Assembly (NCBI RefSeq): GCF_040605455.1
Contig: NZ_JBEXCV010000007.1
Location: 1 to 64,000 of the forward strand
DNA: 64,000 bases
Origin: Embleya sp040605455
GTDB taxonomy: Bacteria; Actinomycetota; Actinomycetes; Streptomycetales; Streptomycetaceae
Direction: 5' to 3'
Positions 51,228 to 59,911 of the stretch are shown here, piece by piece. The notes beneath the pieces are model-generated. The model saw nothing but the letters and a program-made list of their open reading frames with translations, searched no databases and was not told where the DNA came from. The translations under genes and the position numbers were made by a program. Every line of letters begins with the position of its first letter. The stretch's first letter is position 1.

Positions 51228-52028
51228 ATGTCGCTCCAGGCTGCCGGTAGACGTTCTCTCGTCGACGACGCGATCGACCAGCTCCGCGCCCAACTGACCG
51301 CCGGGACATGGCCGATCGGCGCGCGCATTCCCAGTGAGAGCGTGATCGCCGAACGGCTCCGGGTCGGCCGGAACACCGTGCGCGAGGCCATCCGCGTGCT
51401 CGTGCACGCCGGAATGCTGGAGTCGCGCCAAGGCGACGGGACGTACGTGCGCTCCACCACCGATCCCGGCGACCTGGTCCGCCGGATCGAGCACGCCGAC
51501 CTGCGGGACATCTTCGAGATGCGCCGCGCGCTGGACGTGGAGGCCGCCCGACTCGCCGCGCAGCGCCGGAATGCCGAGGACCTGGACCGGATCCGCCGCT
51601 CGCTGATCCGCCGCGGCGCGGCCGACGGCAGCGCGGACAACCCCGAGCCGCACGACTTCGACCGCGGCGGTGTGGCCGAGGGCGAGCTGGACGACCTGGT
51701 CGAACAGGACGTGGCCTTCCACACCGCGATCGCGATCGCGTCGCACAACTCGGCGATGGTCTCCACCTACCGCTGGTTCAGCGACTCGCTGTGGCGCAGC
51801 ATCCGCACGGTGGTCGGCGACGGCACCCTCCCGGACGCGTCGCACGCCCTGCACGTGGCGCTGGCCGACGCGATCGAGGCGGGCGATCCGGACGCGGCCG
51901 AGCAGGCCGTGCGACGAATCCTCGAACCCGCCGTGATCGCCCTCGACGCACTGCTGCAAGACCAGGTGGAGGACCGACCCATGGAGCACGACCCGATGGA
52001 GCACCACCCGATGGAGCACGACGCATGA
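51228..52028 (+). CDS. FadR-subfamily GntR transcriptional regulator
   Basis: 266 residues from ATG 51228 (GGGAGAG upstream). wHTH with ARIPSESVIAERLRVGRNTV and REAIRVLVHAGMLESRQGDG, then an FCD ligand domain (DIFEMRRALDVEAARLAA, DVAFHTAIAIASHN). The C-terminus is an unusual MEHDP-MEHHP-MEHDA repeat. The stop overlaps the CynX-type transporter gene (ATGA), its probable target. Confidence 0.9.
   Translation: MSLQAAGRRSLVDDAIDQLRAQLTAGTWPIGARIPSESVIAERLRVGRNTVREAIRVLVHAGMLESRQGDGTYVRSTTDPGDLVRRIEHADLRDIFEMRRALDVEAARLAAQRRNAEDLDRIRRSLIRRGAADGSADNPEPHDFDRGGVAEGELDDLVEQDVAFHTAIAIASHNSAMVSTYRWFSDSLWRSIRTVVGDGTLPDASHALHVALADAIEAGDPDAAEQAVRRILEPAVIALDALLQDQVEDRPMEHDPMEHHPMEHDA
51981..52025 (+). repeat. 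Three 15-bp tandem units in the 3' end of the FadR gene
   Basis: Units start ATGGAGCACGACCCG (51981), ATGGAGCACCACCCG (51996) and ATGGAGCACGACGC (52011), encoding His-rich pentapeptides directly before the next gene's start. Confidence 0.85.
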
Positions 52029-53290
52029 GCACGACCGAGTTGCGCATACCCCCGACCGGGAAGACCGCCGGCAGCACCGTGCGGGCGACCGGCGGCGCGC
52101 TGCTGCTCGCCGGCATCGTGCTGATCGCGCTCAACATGCGGGTCGGGCTCTCCAGCGTGTCCCCGCTCGTGGGCGAACTGCGTGACGTGTTCCACCTGTC
52201 CGCGACCACGGGCAGCCTGATCACCGCGATACCGGTGCTGTTCCTGGGCCTGATCTCGCCGCTCGCGCCGATCGCGGCACGCCGGTACGGCACCGAACTC
52301 GTGCTGCTGGGCGCGCTGGTCGTGGTCGGCCTCGGGATCCTGCTGCGGGTGATTCCCGACCTGACCGCGCTGTTCGCGGGCGGCGCGCTGGTCGGTGCCG
52401 GGATCGCGGTGCTGAACGTGTTGATGCCGGGCGTGGTCAAGCGCGAGTTCCCGCACCGGGCGGCGGCGATGATCGGCGTGTACAGCGCCGCCATGGTCCT
52501 CGGCGCCGCGGTCTCGGCGGGCGCGACGGTGCCGCTGGAGAACGCGATCGGGCACGGTTGGCAGCCGGCGCTCGGTATCTGGGCGCTGCTCGCCTTCGCG
52601 GCGGTGGCGGTCTGGCTGCCGCACGTGCGCCGCCGGCGCGGGGGCGTCGCGGCGGCGATGCCGCACGTGCCGGGTCTGTGGAAATCGCCGCTCGCCTGGC
52701 TGGTGACCGGGTTCATGGGCCTGCAGTCGCTGCTGTTCTACGTACTGCTCGCGTGGATGCCGACCATCCTGACCGACAACGGGATGAGCAAGGGCACCGC
52801 GGCGACGATCTTCGCGTTCAACACATTCGTCCAGATTCCGGCCTCGTTCGCGGGGTCGATCATCGCCGGTCGGATGCGGAACCAGAGCCCGCTGGTGTTC
52901 GGCTCGGTCGGCCTGATCGCGGCCGGCTATGTGGGACTGATGGTCGCGCCCACGGGCGGGGCGTGGTTGTGGGCGGTGCTGCTGGGACTCGGACAGGGCG
53001 GCGCGGTGTCGCTCGCGCTGACCCTGATCGTGCTGCGCTCGCCGGATCCGAACACGGCCGCGCAGTTGTCCGGGATGGCGCAGGCGGTCGGCTACGTGTT
53101 CGCCGCGTTCGGGCCGTTGGCCGCCGGGGCGCTCCATCAGGCCACGGACGGGTGGACGGTGCCGATCGTGCTGATGCTGGTGTTGTCCGCGTGTGCGCTC
53201 GCCTGTGGGGTGGGTGCTTCGCGGCCGGTTCATGTGCACGTACGCGTGGCGCGGGAGGTTGTCGTACCCGCCCGTCCGCCCGTCACGTGA
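52025..53290 (+). CDS. CynX/NimT-family MFS transporter
   Basis: 421 residues, twelve predicted helices. ALNMRVGLSSVSPLVGELRD, LGLISPLAPIAARRYGTELV and PGVVKREFPHRAAAMIGVYS are typical of CynX/NimT (cyanate, 2-nitroimidazole) transporters. Substrate not inferable. Coupled to the FadR-type regulator. Confidence 0.9.
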   Translation: MSTTELRIPPTGKTAGSTVRATGGALLLAGIVLIALNMRVGLSSVSPLVGELRDVFHLSATTGSLITAIPVLFLGLISPLAPIAARRYGTELVLLGALVVVGLGILLRVIPDLTALFAGGALVGAGIAVLNVLMPGVVKREFPHRAAAMIGVYSAAMVLGAAVSAGATVPLENAIGHGWQPALGIWALLAFAAVAVWLPHVRRRRGGVAAAMPHVPGLWKSPLAWLVTGFMGLQSLLFYVLLAWMPTILTDNGMSKGTAATIFAFNTFVQIPASFAGSIIAGRMRNQSPLVFGSVGLIAAGYVGLMVAPTGGAWLWAVLLGLGQGGAVSLALTLIVLRSPDPNTAAQLSGMAQAVGYVFAAFGPLAAGALHQATDGWTVPIVLMLVLSACALACGVGASRPVHVHVRVAREVVVPARPPVT

Positions 53291-53367
53291 GGTGGAAACG
53301 TTTCGCGGACTTCGGGCGTCGCGGTGAGCGATCGGGGCCTGGCGGCCGGGCGATCGGGTACTCCGGT

Positions 53368-54165
53368 TCAGCTTTCCGGGAACAGGCGTTCCAGGACCAC
53401 CGCGATGCCGTCGTCCATGTTGGACAGGGTCACCTCGTCCGCGACGGCGAGCAGTTCGCGGTGGGCGTTGGCCATGGCCACGCCGTGTGCGACCCACTTG
53501 AACATGGTGACGTCGTTGGGCATGTCGCCGAACGCGATGGTGTCGGCGGCCTTGGCGCCCAGCTTGCGCGCGGCCAGGGACAGGCCGACCGCCTTGCTCA
53601 GACCCAGCGGCAGCAGCTCGACGATGTCCCGTCCGGCGTGCGTGACGTCCACCAGACCGGTGCAGATCTTGCGCGCGCACGCGGTCAGTCGCTCGTCGTC
53701 GTAATCGTCGTGGTGCAGGTAGAGCTTGAGGATCGGCTCCGACCACAGCTCGTCGCGGTCTCGGACCACGTGCACGGGCAGCACCGGGTTGTACGGGTAG
53801 CCGCGCTCCACGACGACCTCGCCGGTCAGCCCGTCCCGGCTGACCGCGAACCGTACGTCGCCCAGTTCCCGGGTCAAGCGCTCGGCGGCCAGCTTCGCCA
53901 ATTGGCGGTCCAGCGTGACCGATGTGAGCAGCCGCTGCTCGCCCGCGTGGTAGACCTGCGCGCCCTGCCCGCACACCGCGAGCCCCCGGTAGCCCAGCGC
54001 CTCGAATATCGGACGCGTCCAGGACACCGCGCGCCCGGTCACTATCACGTGCTTGGCACCGGCCGCGGTGGCCCGGGCCAGCGCCGCGCGGTTGCGCGCC
54101 GAGACGGTGTGGTCCTCGCGCAGGAGCGTGCCGTCCAGGTCGGTGGCGACCAGGGAGAAGGTCAC
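53368..54165 (-). CDS. Cof-type HAD-superfamily phosphatase
   Basis: 265 residues: VATDLDGTLLRED, VIVTGRAVSW, LGLSKAVGLS, IAFGDMPNDVTMF. Paralogue of the gene at 45418. Its start overlaps the serS stop by four bases, which ties it to the core operon. Confidence 0.92.
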   Translation of the reverse strand: MTFSLVATDLDGTLLREDHTVSARNRAALARATAAGAKHVIVTGRAVSWTRPIFEALGYRGLAVCGQGAQVYHAGEQRLLTSVTLDRQLAKLAAERLTRELGDVRFAVSRDGLTGEVVVERGYPYNPVLPVHVVRDRDELWSEPILKLYLHHDDYDDERLTACARKICTGLVDVTHAGRDIVELLPLGLSKAVGLSLAARKLGAKAADTIAFGDMPNDVTMFKWVAHGVAMANAHRELLAVADEVTLSNMDDGIAVVLERLFPES

Positions 54166-55445
54166 GCCTGCACCGGTTCCAGCACCTCACGGCCGCCGAG
54201 GAAGGGACGCAGCGCCTGCGGGACGATCACCGAGCCGTCCGGCTGCTGGTGGTTCTCCAAAATCGCCACGATCGTGCGCGGCACCGCGCACAGCGTGCCG
54301 TTGAGCGTGGCCAGCGGGCGGGTGCCCTGCTCGTCGCGCATGCGTACCTGGAGCCGGCGGGCTTGGAACTCGGTGCAGTTCGAGGTCGACGTGACCTCGC
54401 GGTACTTGCCCTGGGTCGGGATCCACGCCTCGATGTCGAACTTGCGCGCGGCCGAGGCGCCGAGGTCGCCGGAAGCGACATCGATCACCCGGTACGGCAG
54501 TTCGAGCCGGTTCAGGAACTCCTTCTCCCACGCCACCAGGCGCCGGTGCTCGGCCTCGGCCTCCTCCGGCGCGACGAAGCAGAACATCTCCACCTTGTCG
54601 AACTGGTGCACCCGGATGATGCCGCGCGTGTCCTTGCCGTACGTGCCGGCCTCGCGGCGGAAGCACGGCGAGAAGCCGGCGTAGCGCAGCGGCAGTTCCG
54701 CGGCCGGGATGATCTCGTCCATGTGGTAGGCCGCGAGCGGCACCTCGGCGGTACCCACGAGGTAGTAGTCGTCGGCCTCGAGGTGGAACACGTTCTCCGC
54801 GGCCTGACCGAGGAAGCCGGTGCCCTCCATCGCGTGCGGGCGCACCAGCGCGGGCGTCAGCATCGGCGTGAAGCCGGCCTCGGTCGCCTGTGCGACGGCC
54901 ATGTTGACCAAGGCGAGTTCGAGCAGCGCGCCGACACCGGTCAGGTAGTAGAAGCGCGAGCCGGACACCTTCGCGGCCCGCTCGACGTCGATCGCCTTGA
55001 GCATCCGGCCCAGCTCGACGTGATCGCGCGGCTCGAAGCCCTCCGCCGCGAAGTCGCGCGGCGTGCCGATCTCCTCGAGCGTGACGAAGTCCTCTTCGCC
55101 GCCGACCGGCGCGTCCGGGTCGATCAGGTTGGCCAGCGACTTGAGCAGCCGGTCGGTCTCGGTCTTGGCCTCGGCCTGCTCCGCGTCCGCGGTCTTGACC
55201 TCGGCGGCCAGCGTCTGGGCCCGGGTCAGCAGCTCCTGCCGTTCGTCGCCCTTGGCCTTGGAGACCTGCTTGCCGATCGACTTCTGCTCGCCCCGCAGCG
55301 CGTCGAACCGGGAGCCGGACGAGCGGCGGAGCTCGTCCGCCGCGAGCAGCGCATCGACGATGGTCTCGTCCTCGCCGCGGGCGCGCTGCGAAGCGCGGAC
55401 ACGGTCGGGATCCTCACGGAGCAGTCGCAGGTCGATCACGGCCAA
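54162..55445 (-). CDS. serS: Seryl-tRNA synthetase
   Basis: 427 residues. The N-terminal coiled-coil arm (35-105) grips the tRNA; the class II core has motif 2 around FSPCFRREAGTYGKDTRG and motif 3 near the end (GTRPLATLNGTLCAVPRT), plus TSTSNCTEFQARR. Length normal. It charges tRNA-Ser in the cytosol and overlaps the HAD gene downstream. Confidence 0.97.
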   Translation of the reverse strand: MAVIDLRLLREDPDRVRASQRARGEDETIVDALLAADELRRSSGSRFDALRGEQKSIGKQVSKAKGDERQELLTRAQTLAAEVKTADAEQAEAKTETDRLLKSLANLIDPDAPVGGEEDFVTLEEIGTPRDFAAEGFEPRDHVELGRMLKAIDVERAAKVSGSRFYYLTGVGALLELALVNMAVAQATEAGFTPMLTPALVRPHAMEGTGFLGQAAENVFHLEADDYYLVGTAEVPLAAYHMDEIIPAAELPLRYAGFSPCFRREAGTYGKDTRGIIRVHQFDKVEMFCFVAPEEAEAEHRRLVAWEKEFLNRLELPYRVIDVASGDLGASAARKFDIEAWIPTQGKYREVTSTSNCTEFQARRLQVRMRDEQGTRPLATLNGTLCAVPRTIVAILENHQQPDGSVIVPQALRPFLGGREVLEPVQA

Positions 55446-55541
55446 AGCCTACCGGGGCCCCGCCAACGGATTTCGCGGGTGCGACGAACCCGACGGTGGC
55501 GAAACAGACGTGCCGGCCGAAATCCGGGCTAAGAATGAGAC

Positions 55542-56357
55542 ATGACCTCGACTCCCACCTGGACCAGGAAGCGCCTCGACCCGGACCGCCGATTCGGCCT
55601 CAGGTTGACCCTGGTCACTCTCGCGCTGCTGGTGGGCGCCCTGCCGTTCGGGCTGCTCGCGCTGTTGGTGGAGACCAAGTGGTCGCCGCTGCTCGACCTG
55701 GACAAGGACGTCGCGACCGGACTCAACGACTGGGTCCGTGAGCACCCCGGGTGGCAACACGCGCTGCGGATTCTCAGCGACTGGGTCTGGGATCCGAACA
55801 TGTATCGCCTCCTGGTCGCGATCATGTGCGGGTGGCTCTGGTGGCGCGGCGCCCGCCGGCTGGTGGTGTGGGCGGTGGTCACCATGGTGGTCGGCGGCCT
55901 GCTCGGCGCGTCGCTCAAGCTCGTCTTCACCCGGGCCCGGCCGAATCTGCCCAATCCGGTCGATCACGCCGGCGGCTGGTCCTTTCCGTCCGGGCACGCG
56001 CTGATGGGTGTCATCGGCCCCGGCGTGCTGCTGCTGGCGCTGTTGCCGCTGATCCCGCGCGCGTGGCGGCCGCTCGCATGGGCGGTCGCGATCGTCTCGG
56101 CGGTCGGCGTCGGGTTCACCCGGGTCGCGCTCGGCGTGCATTACGTCACGGACGTGGTCGGTGGCTGGGTGCTCGGCCTGATCGTGCTCGCCGCGACCTC
56201 GGCGGTGTTCGAATGGTGGCGTCGCGACGCGGGACTACGGAACGTGGATGCGACCGAGGAGGGCCTGGAACCGGAGATCGACGGGCACGGCCCGGATCCG
56301 GAGATTTCGCACATTCGACCCGGAACCGATGGGCACTCCTCGGATCGGCGGAACTGA
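55542..56357 (+). CDS. PAP2-family phosphatase
   Basis: 271 residues, about five to six helices. The PAP2 signature is complete: KLVFTRARP, FPSGHALMG and TRVALGVHYVTDVVGG. Dephosphorylates a lipid such as phosphatidic acid or undecaprenyl pyrophosphate at the membrane. Followed after 21 bases by a second PAP2 gene. Confidence 0.92.
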   Translation: MTSTPTWTRKRLDPDRRFGLRLTLVTLALLVGALPFGLLALLVETKWSPLLDLDKDVATGLNDWVREHPGWQHALRILSDWVWDPNMYRLLVAIMCGWLWWRGARRLVVWAVVTMVVGGLLGASLKLVFTRARPNLPNPVDHAGGWSFPSGHALMGVIGPGVLLLALLPLIPRAWRPLAWAVAIVSAVGVGFTRVALGVHYVTDVVGGWVLGLIVLAATSAVFEWWRRDAGLRNVDATEEGLEPEIDGHGPDPEISHIRPGTDGHSSDRRN

Positions 56358-56378
56358 AGGATCGACGGCCGGGTAAGA

Positions 56379-58034
56379 ATGTCGGTCATGCTGACCGAAG
56401 CAGGACGGTTCCTGCGCCGTATCGTCCTGCCCCTTGTCATATTGACCTTCGTCATGGTCGGCCTCGGTCTGCTGATCACCAAGACCCTCGACGGTGTCTG
56501 GCCGTTCACGGTCGAGGACGACCTCGACCGCACCTTCGCCGAGCATCGCTCGGGCGGTTGGAACGACGTCACCCACCTGTTCTCCACGCTGGCCGACACC
56601 CGTGTGATCATCGCCACCACGCTGCTCGCGGCCGTGGTGGCCCGAATCGTGGGCCACTCCTGGCGCGGCCCGATGTTCCTGGCCTGCTCGGTGGCCGGTC
56701 AGGCGCTGGTGTTCTTCCTCGTCCAACTCTTCGTCTCGCGCGATCGCCCGGACGTCCCGCGCCTGGACGCGGCGGCCGCGACGTCGAGCTTCCCGTCCGG
56801 GCACACCGGCGCCGCGTTCGCGCTGTACGGCGGGCTGGCGGTGCTGCTCACGAGCCGACTGCGCGGGCGCTGGCCGGCCGTCCTGGTGTGGGTGCTGCTC
56901 GGCGCGATACCGCTCGCGGTGGCCGGGAGTCGGATGTACCGCGGCATGCATCACCCCAGCGACGTGCTGATGTCGCTGCTGTACGCGAGCGTCGTGCTGG
57001 CGGTGATGAACCGCGCACTGCTGTCCCCGAAGTCGGTCTGGGGATATCTGTCCCGGCGGCGCGAGGCACCGCAGGGAGCCGACGGCGGGCTGCCGCGCGC
57101 GGCAGTGGTGGTCAACCCGATCAAGCTCGACGTCGCCGAGTCGCGCACCCGGATCGACCGGATCATGCACGACGCCGGGTGGGCCGAGCCGTTGTGGCTG
57201 GAGACGACGGTGCTCGATCCGGGCGCCGGGGTGACCGCGAAGGCGCTGGCCGAGGGGGTCGACCTGGTCATAGCCGCGGGCGGCGACGGCACGATCCGCG
57301 AGTGCGCCGGCGCGCTGGCCGGTACGGACACCCCGCTCGCGGTGATCCCGGCGGGCACAGGCAACCTGCTCGCACGCAACCTCGGCCTGCCGATCGACAT
57401 CGCCGACGCGCTGCACGTGGCCATGCACGGGCGGGACCGGCGAATCGACCTGGGCACGGTGGACCCGGACGACGAACTCGCCGGTACGGCGGGCATCGAA
57501 GCGCGCTGCTTCACCGCGATGGCCGGCATCGGTCTGGACGCGGCGATGGTCGCGGACGCGCCGGACGCGCTCAAGAAGAAGGTCGGCTGGCCCGCGTACG
57601 TGGTCTCCGGCGCCCGGCACCTGCGCGATCGGCGGATGCGGGTGACGTTGACCGTGGATGACGGCGAGCCGATCCGGCGGCGGGCCCGGATGGTGCTGGT
57701 CGGCAACGTCGGCGCACTCCAGGCCGGCATGCAGTTGCTGCCGGGAGCGGTGCCGGACGACGGGCTGTTGGACGTGGTGGTGTTCGCGCCGTACGGGATG
57801 ACCGGTTGGGCGCACGCCACGGTGCGGGTGATAGGCCGGCGCCGCGATCAGGAGCCGGCCGTGGTGCCGGTCAAGCAGCAACGGCTGCGCCCGATCGAGC
57901 ACTTCACCGGCCGACGGGTGCTGATCGAGACCGATCGGCCGGAGCCGCGCGAGCTGGACGGCGATCCGATCGGGCCCGGCACCCGGCTCGCGGTCCGGAT
58001 CCGGCCCGGCTCACTCACGGTGCGGGTGCCCTGA
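56379..58034 (+). CDS. Bifunctional PAP2 phosphatase - diacylglycerol kinase-like fusion
   Basis: 551 residues. The N-terminal membrane PAP2 domain has VSRDRPDVPRLD, SFPSGHTGAAFAL and GSRMYRGMHHPSDVLMS. From about residue 240 a DAGK_cat-type domain follows: AVVVNPIKLD, AAGGDGTIRECAGALA, IPAGTGNLLARNLG. One protein thus carries domains for removing and adding lipid phosphate. In tandem with another PAP2 gene. ATG 56379; ATG 56388 is an alternative. Confidence 0.9.
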   Translation: MSVMLTEAGRFLRRIVLPLVILTFVMVGLGLLITKTLDGVWPFTVEDDLDRTFAEHRSGGWNDVTHLFSTLADTRVIIATTLLAAVVARIVGHSWRGPMFLACSVAGQALVFFLVQLFVSRDRPDVPRLDAAAATSSFPSGHTGAAFALYGGLAVLLTSRLRGRWPAVLVWVLLGAIPLAVAGSRMYRGMHHPSDVLMSLLYASVVLAVMNRALLSPKSVWGYLSRRREAPQGADGGLPRAAVVVNPIKLDVAESRTRIDRIMHDAGWAEPLWLETTVLDPGAGVTAKALAEGVDLVIAAGGDGTIRECAGALAGTDTPLAVIPAGTGNLLARNLGLPIDIADALHVAMHGRDRRIDLGTVDPDDELAGTAGIEARCFTAMAGIGLDAAMVADAPDALKKKVGWPAYVVSGARHLRDRRMRVTLTVDDGEPIRRRARMVLVGNVGALQAGMQLLPGAVPDDGLLDVVVFAPYGMTGWAHATVRVIGRRRDQEPAVVPVKQQRLRPIEHFTGRRVLIETDRPEPRELDGDPIGPGTRLAVRIRPGSLTVRVP

Positions 58035-58057
58035 GGCGCTGTCGGCGCTGCTTCGGT

Positions 58058-59008
58058 TCAGATTCCGTCGCCGCCGCGGGCGCGGGCCAGCCATTCGCTC
58101 GCGTTGGCGAACTCGGCGTCCGAGGTGCCTCGGCGCAACTGGGGGCGGACCCGGTCGGCGCGCGGGTAGGACCCGAGGAAGCGCACCGCCGCGCACACGC
58201 GCCGCAACCCCATCAGCGCCTCGCCGACCCGGGCGTCGGCGACATGGCCCTCGGCGTCCATCGAGAAGAAGTAGTGCCCGAGCCCGTCCCCGGTGGGCCG
58301 CGACTCGATCCGGGTCAGGTTGACCCCGCGGACCGCGAACTCCTGGAGGATCTCCAGGAGCGCGCCCGGGTGGTCGTCCACGATGTATGCGACCACCGTG
58401 GTGCGGTCGGCGCCGGTGGGCACGGTGGGCCGGTCCGGGCGCTCGACCAGGACGAAGCGGGTGACCGCGCCCTCGACGTCGTGGATGTCGGTGATCAGCG
58501 GCACCAGGCCGTACGGCCCGGCCGCGAACTCGCCGGCCAGGGCCGCGTCGTAGCGGCCCTCCTGGACCAGGCGAGCGGCGTCGGCGTTGGACGCGGACGA
58601 GTACCAGTGCGCGTCGGGCAGGTTGGTCGAGAGCCAGTTGCGCACCTGCGGCTGCGCGTGCGAGTGGCTGGAGATGGTCTTGACGTCCGCCAGGGTCACC
58701 CCGGGACGGACCAGCAGCGCGAACGCGATCGGCAGCAGGACCTCGGCGGTGATCACGAGCGGGACACCGGTGGCCAATTCGTCCAGCGTGACGGACACGG
58801 CCCCTTCGACCGAGTTCTCCAGTGCGACCACCGCGCCGTCGGCGTCGCCGTGGCGGACCGCGTCCAGGGCGGCGGGCACCGACTCCATCGGGGTGACCTC
58901 GGCGTGCTCCGCGCCCGGCAGCATGCGCAGGGCGGCCTCGGTAAAGGTGCCCGCGGGGCCGAGGTAGGTCCAGCGGGGCGCGGCGGCGGGCGTGCGGGCG
59001 TCGGACAT
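58058..59008 (-). CDS. pheA: Prephenate dehydratase
   Basis: 316 residues. Catalytic domain YLGPAGTFTEAAL, ENSVEGAVSVTLDELA, GPYGLVPLITDIHDVEGAVTR with the TRF motif, then an ACT regulatory domain with LTRIESRPTGDGLGHYFF, whose ESRP motif binds phenylalanine for feedback inhibition. Converts prephenate to phenylpyruvate. Convergent with the fusion gene, 23 bases apart. Confidence 0.95.
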   Translation of the reverse strand: MSDARTPAAAPRWTYLGPAGTFTEAALRMLPGAEHAEVTPMESVPAALDAVRHGDADGAVVALENSVEGAVSVTLDELATGVPLVITAEVLLPIAFALLVRPGVTLADVKTISSHSHAQPQVRNWLSTNLPDAHWYSSASNADAARLVQEGRYDAALAGEFAAGPYGLVPLITDIHDVEGAVTRFVLVERPDRPTVPTGADRTTVVAYIVDDHPGALLEILQEFAVRGVNLTRIESRPTGDGLGHYFFSMDAEGHVADARVGEALMGLRRVCAAVRFLGSYPRADRVRPQLRRGTSDAEFANASEWLARARGGDGI

Positions 59009-59060
59009 GTCGTCACTGTACTGAGCCGGCCCGCGTGCTTCGGTCGTGTTCCGTGGTGCG

Positions 59061-59090
59061 GACGGTCGCGGACGGTCGCGGACGGTCGCG
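59061..59090. repeat. Three exact 10-bp tandem repeats
   Basis: GACGGTCGCG occurs three times in a row in the divergent pheA/fetB promoter gap. A unit near one helical turn puts repeats on the same DNA face. Confidence 0.85.
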
Positions 59091-59125
59091 ATGCGTGCTT
59101 CCGCCGGGAGGGTGAGGCTGAGCCT

Positions 59126-59911
59126 GTGGAAAACGCCGCGACGCTGCTGCCGGTGACCCCCACGCTGGGGATCGTCGCCGTGCTGCTCCTGCTCGCCGCG
59201 ACGGCGGTCGCCGGGGCGGCGCGACTGGGCCACGGCCGGGCGGTGATGATGTCCGGGGTGCGGGCGGCGGCGCAGTTGCTGGCGGTGTCGTTCGTCATCA
59301 CACACGTGGTGGATCGGCTCGGCCTCGCGGCCCTGTTCGTGGTGATGATGTACACCGTCGCGGCCCTGACGGCGGCCGGGCGAGTGACCGCGAACCGACG
59401 GTTGCTCTGGCCCGCGGTGCCGATCGTGACGGCGACGGGGCCGACCCTGGTGCTGCTGTGGGCGACCGGTCTGCTGCCGGCCAAGGGCATCGTGCTGATC
59501 CCGATCGCGGGCATCCTGATCGGCGGCGCGATGACCGCGACGGTGCTGGCGGGGCGGCGGGCGTTGGAGGAGTTGGCACAGCGCCACGGCGAGGTCGAAG
59601 CCGCTCTGACCTTGGGTTTCACCGATCGCGACGCGGCGATGGAGATCTGTCGGCCGGCCGCTTCCGGGGCGATGATCCCGGCCCTGGACCAGACCAGGAC
59701 GGTGGGGTTGGTGACCCTGCCGGGGGCCTTCGTGGGCATGTTGCTCGGCGGGGCGACCCCACTGCAGGCGGGGGCGGTGCAGCTGTTCGTGTTGGTCGCA
59801 CTGCTTCAGGTTCAGGCGGTTGCGGTGGCCCTGACCATCGAGTTGGCTGCGCGGGGACGGCTGGTGCGGAGGGGGGCGGATCCGGGGCGCGCGGGCGGCT
59901 CGGGCACGTAG
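59126..59911 (+). CDS. FetB/YbbM-like ABC permease (UPF0014)
   Basis: 261 residues, about seven helices. GVRAAAQLLAVSFVITHVV, TAAGRVTANRRLLW, GILIGGAMTATVLAGRR and SGAMIPALDQTRTVGLVTLP with GAFVGMLLGG are UPF0014 motifs; FetAB exports iron in E. coli. No ATPase partner (FetA) is adjacent, so it is an orphan or pairs with a distant gene. GTG 59126. Its 3' end overlaps the tail of the minus-strand antirepressor pseudogene. Confidence 0.85.
   Translation: MENAATLLPVTPTLGIVAVLLLLAATAVAGAARLGHGRAVMMSGVRAAAQLLAVSFVITHVVDRLGLAALFVVMMYTVAALTAAGRVTANRRLLWPAVPIVTATGPTLVLLWATGLLPAKGIVLIPIAGILIGGAMTATVLAGRRALEELAQRHGEVEAALTLGFTDRDAAMEICRPAASGAMIPALDQTRTVGLVTLPGAFVGMLLGGATPLQAGAVQLFVLVALLQVQAVAVALTIELAARGRLVRRGADPGRAGGSGT

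Noticed and set aside
59061..59090. Possible CRISPR array
   Set aside because: Units are 10 bp, contiguous and lack spacers; no cas genes are present. I found no CRISPR array anywhere in the window.
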